This document shows positions 10,188-19,959 of a stretch of DNA of 64,000 bases, one piece after another. Under the pieces are notes generated by a model that saw nothing but the letters and a program-made list of their open reading frames with translations, had not been told where the DNA came from and did no database searches. The stretch spans positions 32,022,140-32,086,139 of the forward strand of contig OY757947.1 of NCBI GenBank assembly GCA_963585895.1, read 5' to 3'. Within the stretch, counting starts at the first letter, position 1; each line of letters opens with the position of its first letter. Both the position numbers and the translations under genes were made by a program. Source of the stretch: Sepioteuthis lessoniana (lineage: Eukaryota; Mollusca; Cephalopoda; Myopsida; Loliginidae).

Positions 10188-10862
10188 GTATATAACAAAA
10201 ATAATAAAGAGAGCTTGCTGAATAGTATGCTTTACACTCCTAATCGAACACAGACTGAATATAAAAGAAAGTGAAAAGAGAGATAAGTACCTCAACTTTG
10301 CTAGAGAAGGTGGAAAAACTATGGCACCTGAAGATGAAAGTAACATCAATTGTAATTGGTTTTGGAGGTGCCCATGGTATAATGGTTATCGTCGCAGGAT
10401 AAGGACACGACGACACGAGTTCAAATCCTGGACCTGACTGACTGCATTTCACATAGCACTAATACTCTTAGGAAAGGTATGAATCCAATTATTCTCCCTC
10501 CAGCTATGGGTAAATAGTAGGGCAGACTGGGTTCTTCAGCCTTGGTGAGGCAACTAGTCTAGTAGAAGGAAGACACTGAATTCAAACCTGTTAAACTCAG
10601 CATAAAAATTGATCTTGTGTCATATCCTGCCCGAGCGGAGGGGTTGGGTAAATAGGATTGTAATTGGTGCGCTCTGTACAATCACCGAAGGATTAGCAAA
10701 GGGACTGGAAGACTTAGATATAGGAAAACGATTTGAGACCATTCAAATTATAGCATTATTAAGATCTGAGAAGAATCCTGGAAACTTGAGGAGACTTGCT
10801 TTCACTTGAATTCCAGTCACTCAGGCTTCAATAAAAGATCATCTGCTAACATTGGTTTGACA
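10188..10862 (+). pseudogene. LINE-B 3' end, third tandem copy, interrupted by SINE-1
   Basis: A third copy spans the decayed IVDF..PNRTQT region, the KYLNFARE-like codons and the IPIVIG segment. There a SINE-1 has inserted (10361-10656). The copy resumes at 10669 with GALCTITEGLAKGLEDL and ends near 10862. The open frame at 10609-10809 bridges SINE and LINE and is not a gene. Confidence 0.78.
10361..10656 (+). mobile_element. SINE-1, full length with 12-bp TSD
   Basis: The head begins TTTGGAGGTGCCCATGG with the TATAATGGTTATCGTCGC A-box region and CGAGTTCAAATCC B box. The body and the GAGGGGTTGGGTAAATAGG 3' end match the 3942-4237 copy. The TSD ATTGTAATTGGT is exact at 10349-10360 and 10657-10668, inside a LINE-B IPIVIG codon stretch. 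Confidence 0.93.
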
Positions 10863-11166
10863 AACTTTCATGGAAGAAAAAGAAAAAGGAAAAGAATATG
10901 AAGAAGAATGTTGGCAAAAAAGAGAAACTTAAAAGATACTGAGACAGGGTCAAGCAATACAGACAAAACAGGATATTCCAAAATACCCCCCCAATTCTAC
11001 CAACAAGAAGCTGAATGCACAAGAACAAACCGATAGCCAGATTTCCAAGAAGCAAAACAATGGCCGAGTAAAATACGGGTACCCCAAAAAGCGTAGAAGA
11101 AAAGCCGAATAGATAAATAACATGAAAAAAGAAATATCAGGACTCGAGGAAGTCATGAAAGCACAC

Positions 11167-11410
11167 ATACACGTGTTCAAATTCAGGACGAGGTTAATTG
11201 AATTTCCCATAGTTCTAATCCTCCTGGGAAATGTATGAATCTTATTATTCTCCCTCCAGCTATGAGTAAATATTATGGCAGGCTAGGTTCTCTAGTCTTG
11301 GCTAGGCAACCAGTCTAGAAGAAGGAAAATTCTGATTTCAAACCTTTGAAACTCCACGTAAAGCATTGGCCTCGTGTCACATCATGTCCGTGGGGAGGGG
11401 TTGGTAAATA
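11167..11410 (+). mobile_element. SINE-1, 5' truncated
   Basis: It begins near the B box (CGTGTTCAAATTCAGG) and lacks the A box. The middle (CTCCCTCCAGCTATGAGTAA) and the 3' part to GGGGAGGGGTTGGTAAATA are present. It lies inside the long LINE-B copy. Confidence 0.85.
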
Positions 11411-12623
11411 TATACATACATATGGATTCTATCTGAGCAACAAGCAAAAATTTACTACATTGGAAAATGCCATGCTATGATGGCATACATGGGTTCTGTT
11501 TTTAAAAATCACGTCAATCCAAGACAGACTGTCTTTTTGACTGAGTAGATTCCTAAAAAAAAAAACGAATATATCAAAATCAGTTATTTAAGGGAAAACT
11601 ACCCTGATCCAGTAAGACCACAAAAAAAAAACCCAACAACATTCGCAGCAATTGTGGAACCATAACGTGCCTACCGATGATGTTGAAAATCCTAACTGCA
11701 CATATCAGGCGGTAGGAGATCTATTATTCACAAGTATGTCATGGACTGTTTTAAGAAAAACAGAATGAATGCCACAAGGGAGCAAGTGGAACAGGTGATT
11801 TACTGTATATTGATCAGTATATACTCAATGAGACTATAGCGATGCAGAAAAAATGTAACCATAAAGTGGCGTGATAACAAAGTCAAATATGGTCCTGTAA
11901 TCTTTTATAATAGATTGTCGGATAAGTTGAACTTCTTCAAACAAAGCACTAAAATTCACCATGGAAGCTATGAAAAACTGAAAGGGGAAATAGACAGCAG
12001 GAGGCAAAATTTTCACAAAGGTGAAAATTCAGATAGGCATCTTCCAGGGTGATGCGTTTTTGCCATTAGTTTTTCTAATGGAAAAGATACCAATGGATTT
12101 CATACTTACGAAGAACAATGGAGGCTTCGAATTTACAAAATTGCAAGAAAAGATTAATCTCCTAATGTAGATCAAACAATGTTTGCAAACAATGAAAAAG
12201 AATTGGTGATTCTTATTCAAACAATAAGAATATACAACCAGGATATAGAAACGGAATTCTCCATTGAAAAAAGTATCATGCTAATGATGAAAAGTGGACA
12301 AATAACGGAACGAATAGAACTTCCAAATTAAGAAAGAATCAGTACGTTCGGAGAAAAGGAAAATAACAAGTACTTGAAAATATTGGAAGCTGAGATGAAA
12401 GAAAAATGTACTTCAAATGAACGAGAAAACTTCTTGAAACACAGCTCTGCCACAGAAATTTCATCAAAGTAGTTAACGTCTGTAAATATCTTATTCCATG
12501 TAAAATATTCTGGACCATTCTTGAAGTGGACATGGGAAGACCTCAGACAAATAGACCAGAGTTCAAGCAAGATGATAATGATTCACAATGTATCACCACC
12601 GAGTGATGATATAGAGAGAATAT

Positions 12624-13109
12624 CATCATCATCATCATCATCATGTCGTGCCGCCTGCACGGATATCCCTGACCCTCTCTGGCCACTTCTCCCTATCGTT
12701 CATCGCCTCTGGCTGGTCTTTATGGCTACATCCTGTATCCTCACATAGCTGCTGTATGTATGTTCGAACTGGTCGTCCTGCTTTTGCCCCACCATATATA
12801 GGGGTCCATAGGAGTACATCCCTTATGAGCTCGTCCCTGCTTCTCCAGCAGTGCCCTGCATGTCTGGTTCGTCTAGCTTGGATAGTTTTCGTGATGGGAG
12901 GAAGGTGGCCGTATAGTTGGTAACTTGTGCGGTGTTGCCACCTGGACTTGTTTAATATTGCTCGCAGCATTCTTGTTTAATTGCCGTCTAGCTTCTTCTC
13001 TAGCCGTTTAGTTAGCGTTCAAGTAGTGCATCCATAGAACAGTATCGATACGCCCGCTGTTTGGAAGAAACTGCGTTTCATTTTATCGGTCAGGTCTGAT
13101 TTCCATATG
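12624..13109 (-). pseudogene. LINE-A 3' end with TSD, inserted in LINE-B
   Basis: On the minus strand this encodes FFQ.AG-type codons, then a frame break, then MLRAILNKSRWQHRTSYQLYG, RRTRHAGHCWRSRDELIRDV and MNDREKWPERVRDIRAGG, open from 12970 to 12641. It ends in an (ATC)n tail on the plus strand at 12624-12642. Flanks ATAGAGAGAATAT (12611-12623) and ATAGGGAGAATAT (13110-13122) form a 13-bp TSD with one mismatch. It is a 5'-truncated insertion into the LINE-B copy. Confidence 0.9.
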
Positions 13110-14087
13110 ATAGGGAGAATATAGATATCAAGAAATGGAAGGGGACACATCAGCATTAAAAGTAGCGTAGATTCCCCAATACGAGGGTTTGTATATTACA
13201 TTAAAAAGAGAAAAGAAAGGCGAAATACATTGGTTATTAACAGTACTGACAGCATAGATAAACAGAACAACGAAAACTAGGAAACAGAAATTGCAAGTAT
13301 GAAATCTGCAAGGATATTTTAAGTTAAAAACTGGCAAAATCTCTCAGAAGACCTGGACATGGCTATGAAAGAGAAAACTTAAGAGAGAAACATAATCTCG
13401 TCTAGCAACTACACAAAAAATGCCATAAGGACAAATTATATTGAAGCTTACATCTATAATACACAACAAAATCCAAAATTTAGATTATGTGCATATAGAG
13501 ACGGAACGATTAATCATATCACAAGTGAAAGTTTCAACCTAGCGCTAAAAAGAATACGACTAGACACGACACGTTGGAAAAGATGATCTACAAGGAATTC
13601 TGCAAGATATTGAAATAGGAACACTCGACCAAATGCTACTTTCACAAATTATGAATGTGTCACACAGATTTGGGATTTGGGATTTTGGGATTTTAACATT
13701 CAAATAATCTCCTCATCCCTCCTAGAACAAAAAAACAAAAAAAGAGAACTTGCCGGATTGTGGATTTTGCCGTCAAAGAAAACGAGAAGAGAAATAGGTA
13801 CTTATGCAACGTAATATGGTAGGTCGAAATTATAAAGGGTTTCTCTGTAGGAGAGAGGGAGAAGAAAAACAATATGAAGAAAAAGCAGACAGAGAATCTG
13901 CGAGGCAGCCATCTGTCCTGAGTAAGTCAGGCCAAAGTACTCGTTGTTGGTCAGCCAGTCACAGTTGCAAGACTACGGTAACGAGAAATGACTAGAATCC
14001 CGAATCTTGGAGACTAGAGGAGACATAATGTCGCTCAGATTCCAGTAAAAGGCCATCAGCAAACATTGGTAAGATAAACTCGAGAGG

Positions 14088-14112
14088 AATAATAATAATA
14101 ATAATAATAATA
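14088..14112. repeat. (AAT)n tail at LINE-B junction
   Basis: The long LINE-B copy ends CTCGAGAGG then AATAATAAT. The next 5'-truncated 3' end begins straight after. Confidence 0.9.
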
Positions 14113-14330
14113 AATTCGTTAGCGAATGTAAGAAAACAGTTAAGAAGGTTATAATACGAATGGAGTTAACATGCACAAAAGGAATTATAAACGGTGCACT
14201 ACGAACGGTCCCGAAAGGTTTAAAAAAGGGACGGAAAAATTCGTAAGTCGGGGGAGAAATCAAGACCATAAAAACTATATCTCTAATGAGATCAGAAGAG
14301 TCCTGCAAGGTGTAAAATGATTACAATCAT
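14113..14330 (+). pseudogene. LINE-B 3' end fragment
   Basis: Plus-strand fragment with a KLRRL(I/L)IRME-like start, a GIINGALRTVPKG segment, a TIKTI-like block and a LMRSEESCKV ending. It is diverged from the neighbouring copies. Confidence 0.6.
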
Positions 14331-14477
14331 ATTTCCCTGGTATTTTGATATAGAAACGAGCCATTTAATTTTAGCCATTTTAATTTGACCTGACTAATTT
14401 TTAATTACTAAAAAAATTTTTAAAAATGTAATCGAGTGAATTTGACTGTACGCGAGGATTACACAGTGAACATGAAT

Positions 14478-14687
14478 GAAAGCGAAAAATGTTGTGGCTG
14501 TGATACCTGTTGTTATTAGCAGACTTGGATCGGTCTCCTAAGACTTGACAAAAAATTGGAAAAAAAACAGAAATCAGAGGAAGAATCGAAACCTTTTAAA
14601 CGCCCAATCGATTAGAATATTGACTATACTGTAATGCTAACACGAAAAACTAACTACACATGTTGTGAATAACTCTCAAAGAGAGAA
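14478..14687 (+). pseudogene. LINE-B 3' end fragment
   Basis: It starts near NVVAVIPVVISRLGSV and runs through a decayed TIQ/TALLR region to AACTCTCAAAGAGAG. An (AAT)n tract follows at 14688-14712. Confidence 0.6.
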
Positions 14688-14712
14688 ATAATAATAATAA
14701 TAATAATAATAC
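14688..14712. repeat. (AAT)n tract at LINE-B junction
   Basis: AAT repeats join the 3' end of one LINE-B copy to the truncated start of the next. Confidence 0.9.
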
Positions 14713-15460
14713 AGCGCCATGAGAACCAACCGTATCAAAGCAAGCATAGATAAGACACAACAAAATAGCAAGTGCAGACTATGTGGTGACAGAGATGAAA
14801 CCATCAATCACATAATAAACAAATGCAGCAAATTGGCACAGAAGGAGTACAAGGCTAGACATGACTGGGTGAGCAAGGTGATCCACTGGGAAATGTGCAA
14901 GAAATTTAAATTTGACCAAGCCAACAAATGGTATATGCACAACCCAGAACCTGTCATAGAAAATGACACACAAACTCCTGTGGGACTTTCATATATAAAC
15001 GGATCACCTATTCTCGGCCCGAAGACCAGACCTTATAATAATCAACATAAAAAAAGAAGAGAATCTGCAAAATTGTCGACTCTGCTGTCCCGGCTGACCA
15101 CAGAATAAAACTAAAAGAATGAGAAAAGAGACATAAGTACCTCGACCTCGACAGAATAAAACAGAAAGAAAGTGAAAAGAAAGATAAGTACCTAGACCTT
15201 GCCAGGGAATTTTTAAAAAATATGGAACATGAAGGTGACAATTATACCAATCGTGATTGGTGCATTCAGTACAGTAACTAAAGGACTATTAAAGTGACTG
15301 GACGACTTGGAGGCTTGAGGACGAGTGGAGACAATCCGGACTACAGCATTGTAGAGAACGGCAAGAATACTGAGAAGAGTCCTAGACACTTGAGGAGACT
15401 TGCTGTCACTCAAACTCCAGTGAAAGACCATCAGCTAACGCTGATGTGAAAACCTCTAAT
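14713..15460 (+). pseudogene. LINE-B copy with intact CCHC knuckle and endonuclease remnant
   Basis: The best-preserved LINE-B coding stretch is open from 14719 to 15108 (129 codons). Its residues C19, C22, H31 and C36 form a C-x2-C-x8-H-x4-C knuckle (CRLCGDRDETINHIINKC). HWEMCKKFKFD and NKWYMHNPEPV follow. A frameshift near 14960-14980 puts the ARRPDLIIIN endonuclease motif, about 15017-15046, in a different frame. The DFAVPAD-type segment is decayed. The usual 3' block runs to 15450. In R2/R4-type LINEs the knuckle and PD...D endonuclease act in target cleavage; this copy cannot. Confidence 0.85.
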
Positions 15461-15483
15461 TAGTAAATGATAATAATAACAAT

Positions 15484-15880
15484 ATAACCTAATCTCAGCC
15501 AGGCGACTAGAACTTATAATAATCAACAAAAAAAAAAAAAGAACCTACAGAATTGCGGACTTTCGGCTAAACACAGAGTACAAAAAAAAAAAGAAAGTGA
15601 AAAGAAAAATATATACCTCGACCTTGAAAAAACCGTGGAACATGAAAGTTACGGTTACACCAATTCTAATTGGTGTTCTTGGTACGGTCACCAAATGATT
15701 GGTACAGGGACTAGAGGACTAGGAAATAAGAGGACAAGTGGAGACCATCAAAACTACTGGATTACTGTGATCAACCAGAATACTGAGAAGAGTCCTGGAG
15801 AATTGAGGAGACTTGCTGCCACTCAAACTCCAGTGAAGGACCAACAGCTAAAGCTGATGTGAAAAACTCTCAAGGAGCAA
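15484..15880 (+). pseudogene. LINE-B endonuclease/3' end fragment
   Basis: It restarts at LISARRLELIIIN (PD mutated) after an AATAATAACAAT stretch at 15465-15480. It continues through NRITDFR..H, KPWNMKVTVTPILIGVLGTV and the ARILRRV-like block to GTGAAAAACTCTCAAGG. Confidence 0.7.
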
Positions 15881-15889
15881 TGATATTAA

Positions 15890-16045
15890 TAGAAATCCAG
15901 GGAAGAAAAGAGACCATCCAGCCTACAGCAAACCTATGATCGGCCAGCACATGAGATGAATCCCGGAGACTAGATGAGACAGGATGTCACTCAGATTCCA
16001 GTAAGAGGCCATCAGTTAACACGAGCAAGAAAAACTCGAAAGGGA
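15890..16045 (+). pseudogene. LINE-B terminal fragment
   Basis: Only the last part is left: ETIQPTANL, then a decayed ARI block, then CACTCAGATTCCAGTAAGAG and GAAAAACTCGAAAGGG. It closes the chain of same-strand 3' ends. Confidence 0.55.
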
Positions 16046-16059
16046 TATTTTCATTCCTT

Positions 16060-16346
16060 TTATTAAACATTCCAGTATAATTGAATGATAATCATTTGTT
16101 TAAACACAGTTAATAGTATTAACGAGGGCACATTTGTTTGCACACAGTTAAATGCTTTAAAATATAGTTAATAATTAGATAGCTTTAATTGACCTATAGA
16201 TGGGATACGACCATTCTGTTTCTGTGTGGACCTGGAAAAAATGGTAAAGACAGGATACTCCAGATTACCTACACTCCAAGACTGGACCTCACCATCACAT
16301 GATTTATCCATGATATTCGGTGGCGGGGTCTTACTCGTCGATAGTC
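16060..16346 (-). mobile_element. REP-H copy, diverged
   Basis: Module remnants with the ACACAGTTAA motif at 16105-16170 are followed by a degenerate head complement (GGACCTGG..AAT.GTAA, CTCACCATCA). It is on the minus strand and strongly diverged. Confidence 0.55.
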
Positions 16347-16584
16347 TTTAGCCATAGCTAACTGTGAGAAATCTGTCCGAGAAAATGGATCCTAAAACAA
16401 ATCTGTGATTAAGGGATACTAAGGGATTACCGAATCTGGGCCAGAAGACTTGGGGCCAGAAAACTAATCATTGTGTTAACCAACAAACAACAACAGCAAT
16501 AACAAAAGAACTCTGTTGGTGCACATTTTTTGGCAAACTCTAATTGTTTTTTTTTGTTTTTTTTTTTTGTTTGGTTTTATGACA

Positions 16585-17106
16585 TATATATGATTTGGTT
16601 TGGTTTGGTTTTATGGCATATCAACCATTGTAGGTCATTTAATACCAAATCCTTTTTATACATACATATCAAATATATATGGTTTGGTTTGGTTGGGTTT
16701 TATGGCATATCAACGATTGTAGGTCATTTAATGCCAAATCCTCTTTATACATATATATTTATTATATATGATTTGGTTTGGTTTGTTTTTATGGCATATC
16801 GACCATTGTAGGTCATTTAATGCCACATCCAGTTTATACATATATATTTATTATATATGATTTGGTTTGGTCGGGTTTTATGGCATATCAATCATTGAAG
16901 GTTTTTTAATGCCAAATCCTTTTTATAGATATCTATTAAATATATATGATTTGGTTTGGTTTGGTTTTATGGCATATCAACCATTGTAGGTTATTTAATG
17001 CCAACTCCTCTTTATACATATATATTAAATATATATGATTTGGTTTGGTTAGGTTTTATGGCATATGAACAATTGCAGGTCATTTAATGACAAATCCTTT
17101 CATGCA
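16585..17106 (-). repeat. REP-H tail array, about 90-bp unit, six to seven copies
   Basis: Each unit holds TTTGGTTTGGTT, then TTTTATGGCATATCAACC, a short loop, GGTCATTTAATGCCAAATCC, then an AT-rich spacer TACATATATATTTATTATA. Successive units begin near 16588, 16680, 16768, 16858, 16947 and 17037. Read on the minus strand this is the REP-H/SINE-3 3' stem-loop plus AAACC repeats, tandemly repeated. Confidence 0.9.
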
Positions 17107-17378
17107 TATAGGATCTCAAAACCCATTTCAAAGATAACATTTTTTTGCACACTGTTAAATGGTTTCTCTTCATTTCTAATTATTCACTTAAGCATAAATA
17201 TTTACACACAGTCATTGGCTTAAATACATTTTTTCCCATAGTTAAATGATTAAACACTTCTACTTTAAAAGGTTCACTTTAGTTTAAGTGAAATTTTGTT
17301 TACACACTGTTAAATGTAAAAACTGTTAATTTCAAACAATTCAGCTTAGACGTACATTTTCTTTTTTAAGTTGAGGAA
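17107..17378 (-). repeat. REP-H module region
   Basis: AT-rich repeats built on ACACAGTTAAATG and AGTTTAAGTG-like motifs, in REP-H minus orientation. They lead up to the palindrome. Confidence 0.6.
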
Positions 17379-17810
17379 TTTTATTGTAAATTGAATTACC
17401 ATGACCAGAAATCTGGCAAACACTTGCGCGCAACATACGGAACCACTGGACAGCTGTTTCGACCTTATTAGGTCTCATAAGCAGGGTATACTGAGATCTT
17501 TCCCACTGGAGATCGAACTAGCGATCAAAGAATGCAGAGCCGAAACTCTATCACTTAACCATCAGTGCACACCGCACACAAGCCACCGATCCACACAACT
17601 TGTGTGTGATGTGGACCGGTGGCACTGGTAGAGTTTCGCCTATGCATTGTGTGGTCACTGGTTCGTTCTCCAGTGGGTGAGGTCATGGTATACATTGCCG
17701 ATGAGACCTAATAAAGTTGAAACAGCTGTCCAGTGGTTCCGTATGTCTCGCACAAGTATTTGCCGGATTTTCTAATCAGAGTTATTCAATTTACAATTCA
17801 GTTTAGAGCA
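17379..17810. mobile_element. 430-bp palindrome of two head-to-head tRNA-like SINEs (SINE-4)
   Basis: The arms 17379-17590 and about 17600-17810 are inverted copies. For example CATACGGAACCACTGGACAG at 17438 pairs with its complement at 17726-17745, and TTGTAAATTGAAT at 17384 pairs with ATTCAATTTACAA at 17785. Each arm contains a tRNA-like promoter: on the plus strand TGGCACTGGTAGAGTTTCGC and GGTTCGTTCTCCAG. The centre near 17600 is itself palindromic (CCACCGATCCACAC / GTGTGATGTGGACCGGTGG). The open frame 17401-17631 across it is not a gene. Confidence 0.8.
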
Positions 17811-18036
17811 GTTACACTGTTTAGTTCTATTTGATCCATTGATAAGCCCCTATCAGGTGCTACCACTCCGAGCCAGGGTGATCCTGGGAGCGATGACCAT
17901 AAAGGAGCACTCCACACTCCCCAAAGCTCTAGCATTACTGGAACCTCACCATCAGATAGTTTAGTGTCATAACCAGGACACCTGCTGGGGGAGATTTACT
18001 CCTCTGCAGAGATGCAGTCGGTGTATTCAACTGGGC
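17811..18036 (-). mobile_element. REP-H head, left half of inverted pair
   Basis: Complement of the REP-H head, from TAGTTCTATTTGATCC through CTATCAGGTGCTACCACTCC and CTCTGCAGAGATGCAGTCGG to GTATTCAACTGGG. Confidence 0.85.
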
Positions 18037-18089
18037 CATTGTTTAATAGGACAGATATCTAATGAAAATTTTCTTTCACAAGAGTAGGC

Positions 18090-18700
18090 CCTATCATCTG
18101 GGGCTGTAGAATACACCAATTGAATCACTGAAGAGGGTTAAGACCCCCCGACAGTTGTCCTGCATATGACACAAAATAATCTGATGGTTTGGCTCCAGTT
18201 ATGCTGGAGCTTTGAGGAGTGGGATCTACCTTTATTGTCATCGCTCCCAAGTCAAATCTAACCGGGAGTGGTAGCACCTAATAGGGTTCTATCTATGGAT
18301 CAAATAGAACGATTTGACCGTTAAACTGTAAGCAAACAAATGACAGGCTAAGTTGAATTGTTAGAAATAGAACTGTTCGATCATTTAACTGTATAGTTCT
18401 TGATAAGGTCCCGCGGGCCAAATAGAATTTAAACATTTAAACCGTGTACTTATTATGAACTAATTTTTAGAAAATAAACTGTTTTCACATTTAACTGTGT
18501 GTAAACAAATGACTGATATTTACTTTAATTTTTAGTGATACACAGCAATACTTGAAAAAATTAAACTGTGTGCAAACAAAGCTTTAATAATAAACAGTAT
18601 TATTAAAATTAGATAGAAAAAACCGAAACCATTTAGGGTTGTGAAAAAATGAGCTCAGGCTTGTTTTAGAATGTTCTCTACGAAATGTGTGTTGAAATCA
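18090..18700 (+). mobile_element. REP-H head and modules, right half of inverted pair
   Basis: The plus-strand head runs from CTGGGGCTGTAGAATACACC to CTATGGATCAAATAGAAC at about 18312. It is followed by modules with TTAAACTGTGTGCAAACAAA and GAATTGTTAGAAATAGAACTG. With 17811-18036 it makes a head-to-head inverted repeat around a spacer of about 53 bp. Its tail resumes after the LINE-A insertion, at 19165-19275. Confidence 0.8.
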
Positions 18701-18721
18701 TATATTTGATATATCTGTATA

Positions 18722-19163
18722 GGCAGCGGTCACTTCGATACTGCTATATGGATGCACTACATGGTCTCTAACAAAACGGCTGGAGAAGAAGCTAGACGGC
18801 AATTACACAAGAATGCTGCGAGCAATCTTGAACAAGTCCTGGCGGCAACACCCCACAAAACGCCAACTGTACGGCCACCTGCCTCCTATCACGAAAACTA
18901 TTCAAGTTAGACGAACCAGACATGCAGGACACTGCTGGAGAAGCAGGGACGAACTCATAAGTGACGTGCTCTTATGGACCACCACACATGGCCGTGCAAA
19001 AGCAGGAAGACCAGCACGAATATACATTCAGCAACTATGTGAGGATACAGGATGTTGTCCAGAAGACCTGCCTGAGGCGATGAACGATAGGGAAAAGTGG
19101 CGAGAGAGGATCAGGGATATCCGTGCTACCAGCACGACATGATGATGATGATGATGATGATGT
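18722..19163 (+). pseudogene. LINE-A 3' end, 5' truncated
   Basis: It starts at AAVTSILLYGC and reads through TKRLEKKLDGNYTR. The 109 codons open at 18813-19142 begin MLRAILNKSWRQHPTKRQ. The RRTRHAGHCWRSRDELISDV and RAKAGRPARIYIQQLCEDTG blocks are intact up to the stop at ATGATGATGATG. It ends in a clean (GAT)n tail. Little decay suggests a young insertion. It splits REP-H sequence: modules before, tail after. Confidence 0.9.
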
Positions 19164-19164
19164 A

Positions 19165-19275
19165 AGAAAACCCAACGAAACCAAATTATATATATTTGAT
19201 GTATCTGTGTAAAATGGATTTAACATTAAATAAACTACAAAAGTTTATATGCCCTTAAACCAAAACAAGCCAAAC
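19165..19275 (+). mobile_element. REP-H tail segment
   Basis: A diverged stem-loop tail (AACATTAAATAAACTAC...TTTATATGCCC) followed by AAACCAAAACAAGCC. It is probably the end of the REP-H copy split by the LINE-A. Confidence 0.65.
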
Positions 19276-19959
19276 CCAGCCTTTGGCAATCAATCAAATG
19301 TTGATTAATTTAATTAAAATAAATGAAAATTCATTAGATCTTTTCTCACTAATTTATTCATTTCTTAGATATTCATGTCATGAATATTCAAATCATGAAT
19401 ATTCATATCAGGAATATTCTATTAACTCAAAATCCCGTCGGCTACGTCAATTGCGTTCAAAATACACTGACTGTAACTGCTTTCACTGGGGTAAGACTCC
19501 ACCCAAAAAAGAACTGTTCTGAGTATTTCACCAAACTGTATCTGACCATATTCCTGCCCTGAATATTTGAAGTGTGGACCGTTTCATTGCCCTTAATCCT
19601 AGTTACACTCTGGCTCAGAGCTGTAGTAATTACGAGGGTCCCATTTATTGGTAAAACATATCTGCTTTAAGATTACTCGTATTTGATCAGACTTGTGTGC
19701 CGAAAAAAATCTTAAGAAAAAAGAACTAAACGAAAATGTGAATATATATTTACAATAAACGTGATTCCTTCGCCTCTAAGCATAGAAAAACCCTAGATGA
19801 CTTGAAGTGTCTTTAAGAATTAATCAATCTATCTATCTTGTGATATTCGGTAATGATTTATACCAAATAATATCCGTTTTTGGCAGAACACTCTTTTCTT
19901 AAAGTCAATTATTAATGATCGGTGATTGTTTATATTCGGGTTTACTTTCAGATGTTATC
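19276..19959. other. unassigned AT-rich interval with a 15-bp minisatellite
   Basis: At 19370-19420 a unit near ATTCAAATCATGAAT repeats about three and a half times (period 15). I recognise nothing else. Confidence 0.6.

Larger units (their letters stand above)
10870..14085 (+). pseudogene. LINE-B long decayed copy (pre-RT, RT, knuckle, 3' end)
   Basis: This is the most complete LINE-B copy here. At 10905-11165 a pre-RT block reads KRYWDRVKQYRQNRIFQN and KPNR-like codons. A truncated SINE-1 follows. The reverse transcriptase region spans about 11420-12350: a YRPITCLP-like block near 11660, a NRMNATREQVEQV segment near 11765 and a LFANNEKEL-like segment near 12180 in place of intact YADD. The KYSGPFLEWTWEDLRQ block lies at 12505-12555. 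A LINE-A tail is inserted at 12624-13109. KTWTWL*KRKLKRET resumes near 13345, followed by the 3' UTR. Stops and frameshifts are everywhere, so it is dead. Confidence 0.7.

Noticed and set aside
10609-10809. 66-codon frame across a SINE and LINE junction
   Set aside because: It joins the SINE-1 3' end to decayed LINE-B codons across a target duplication.
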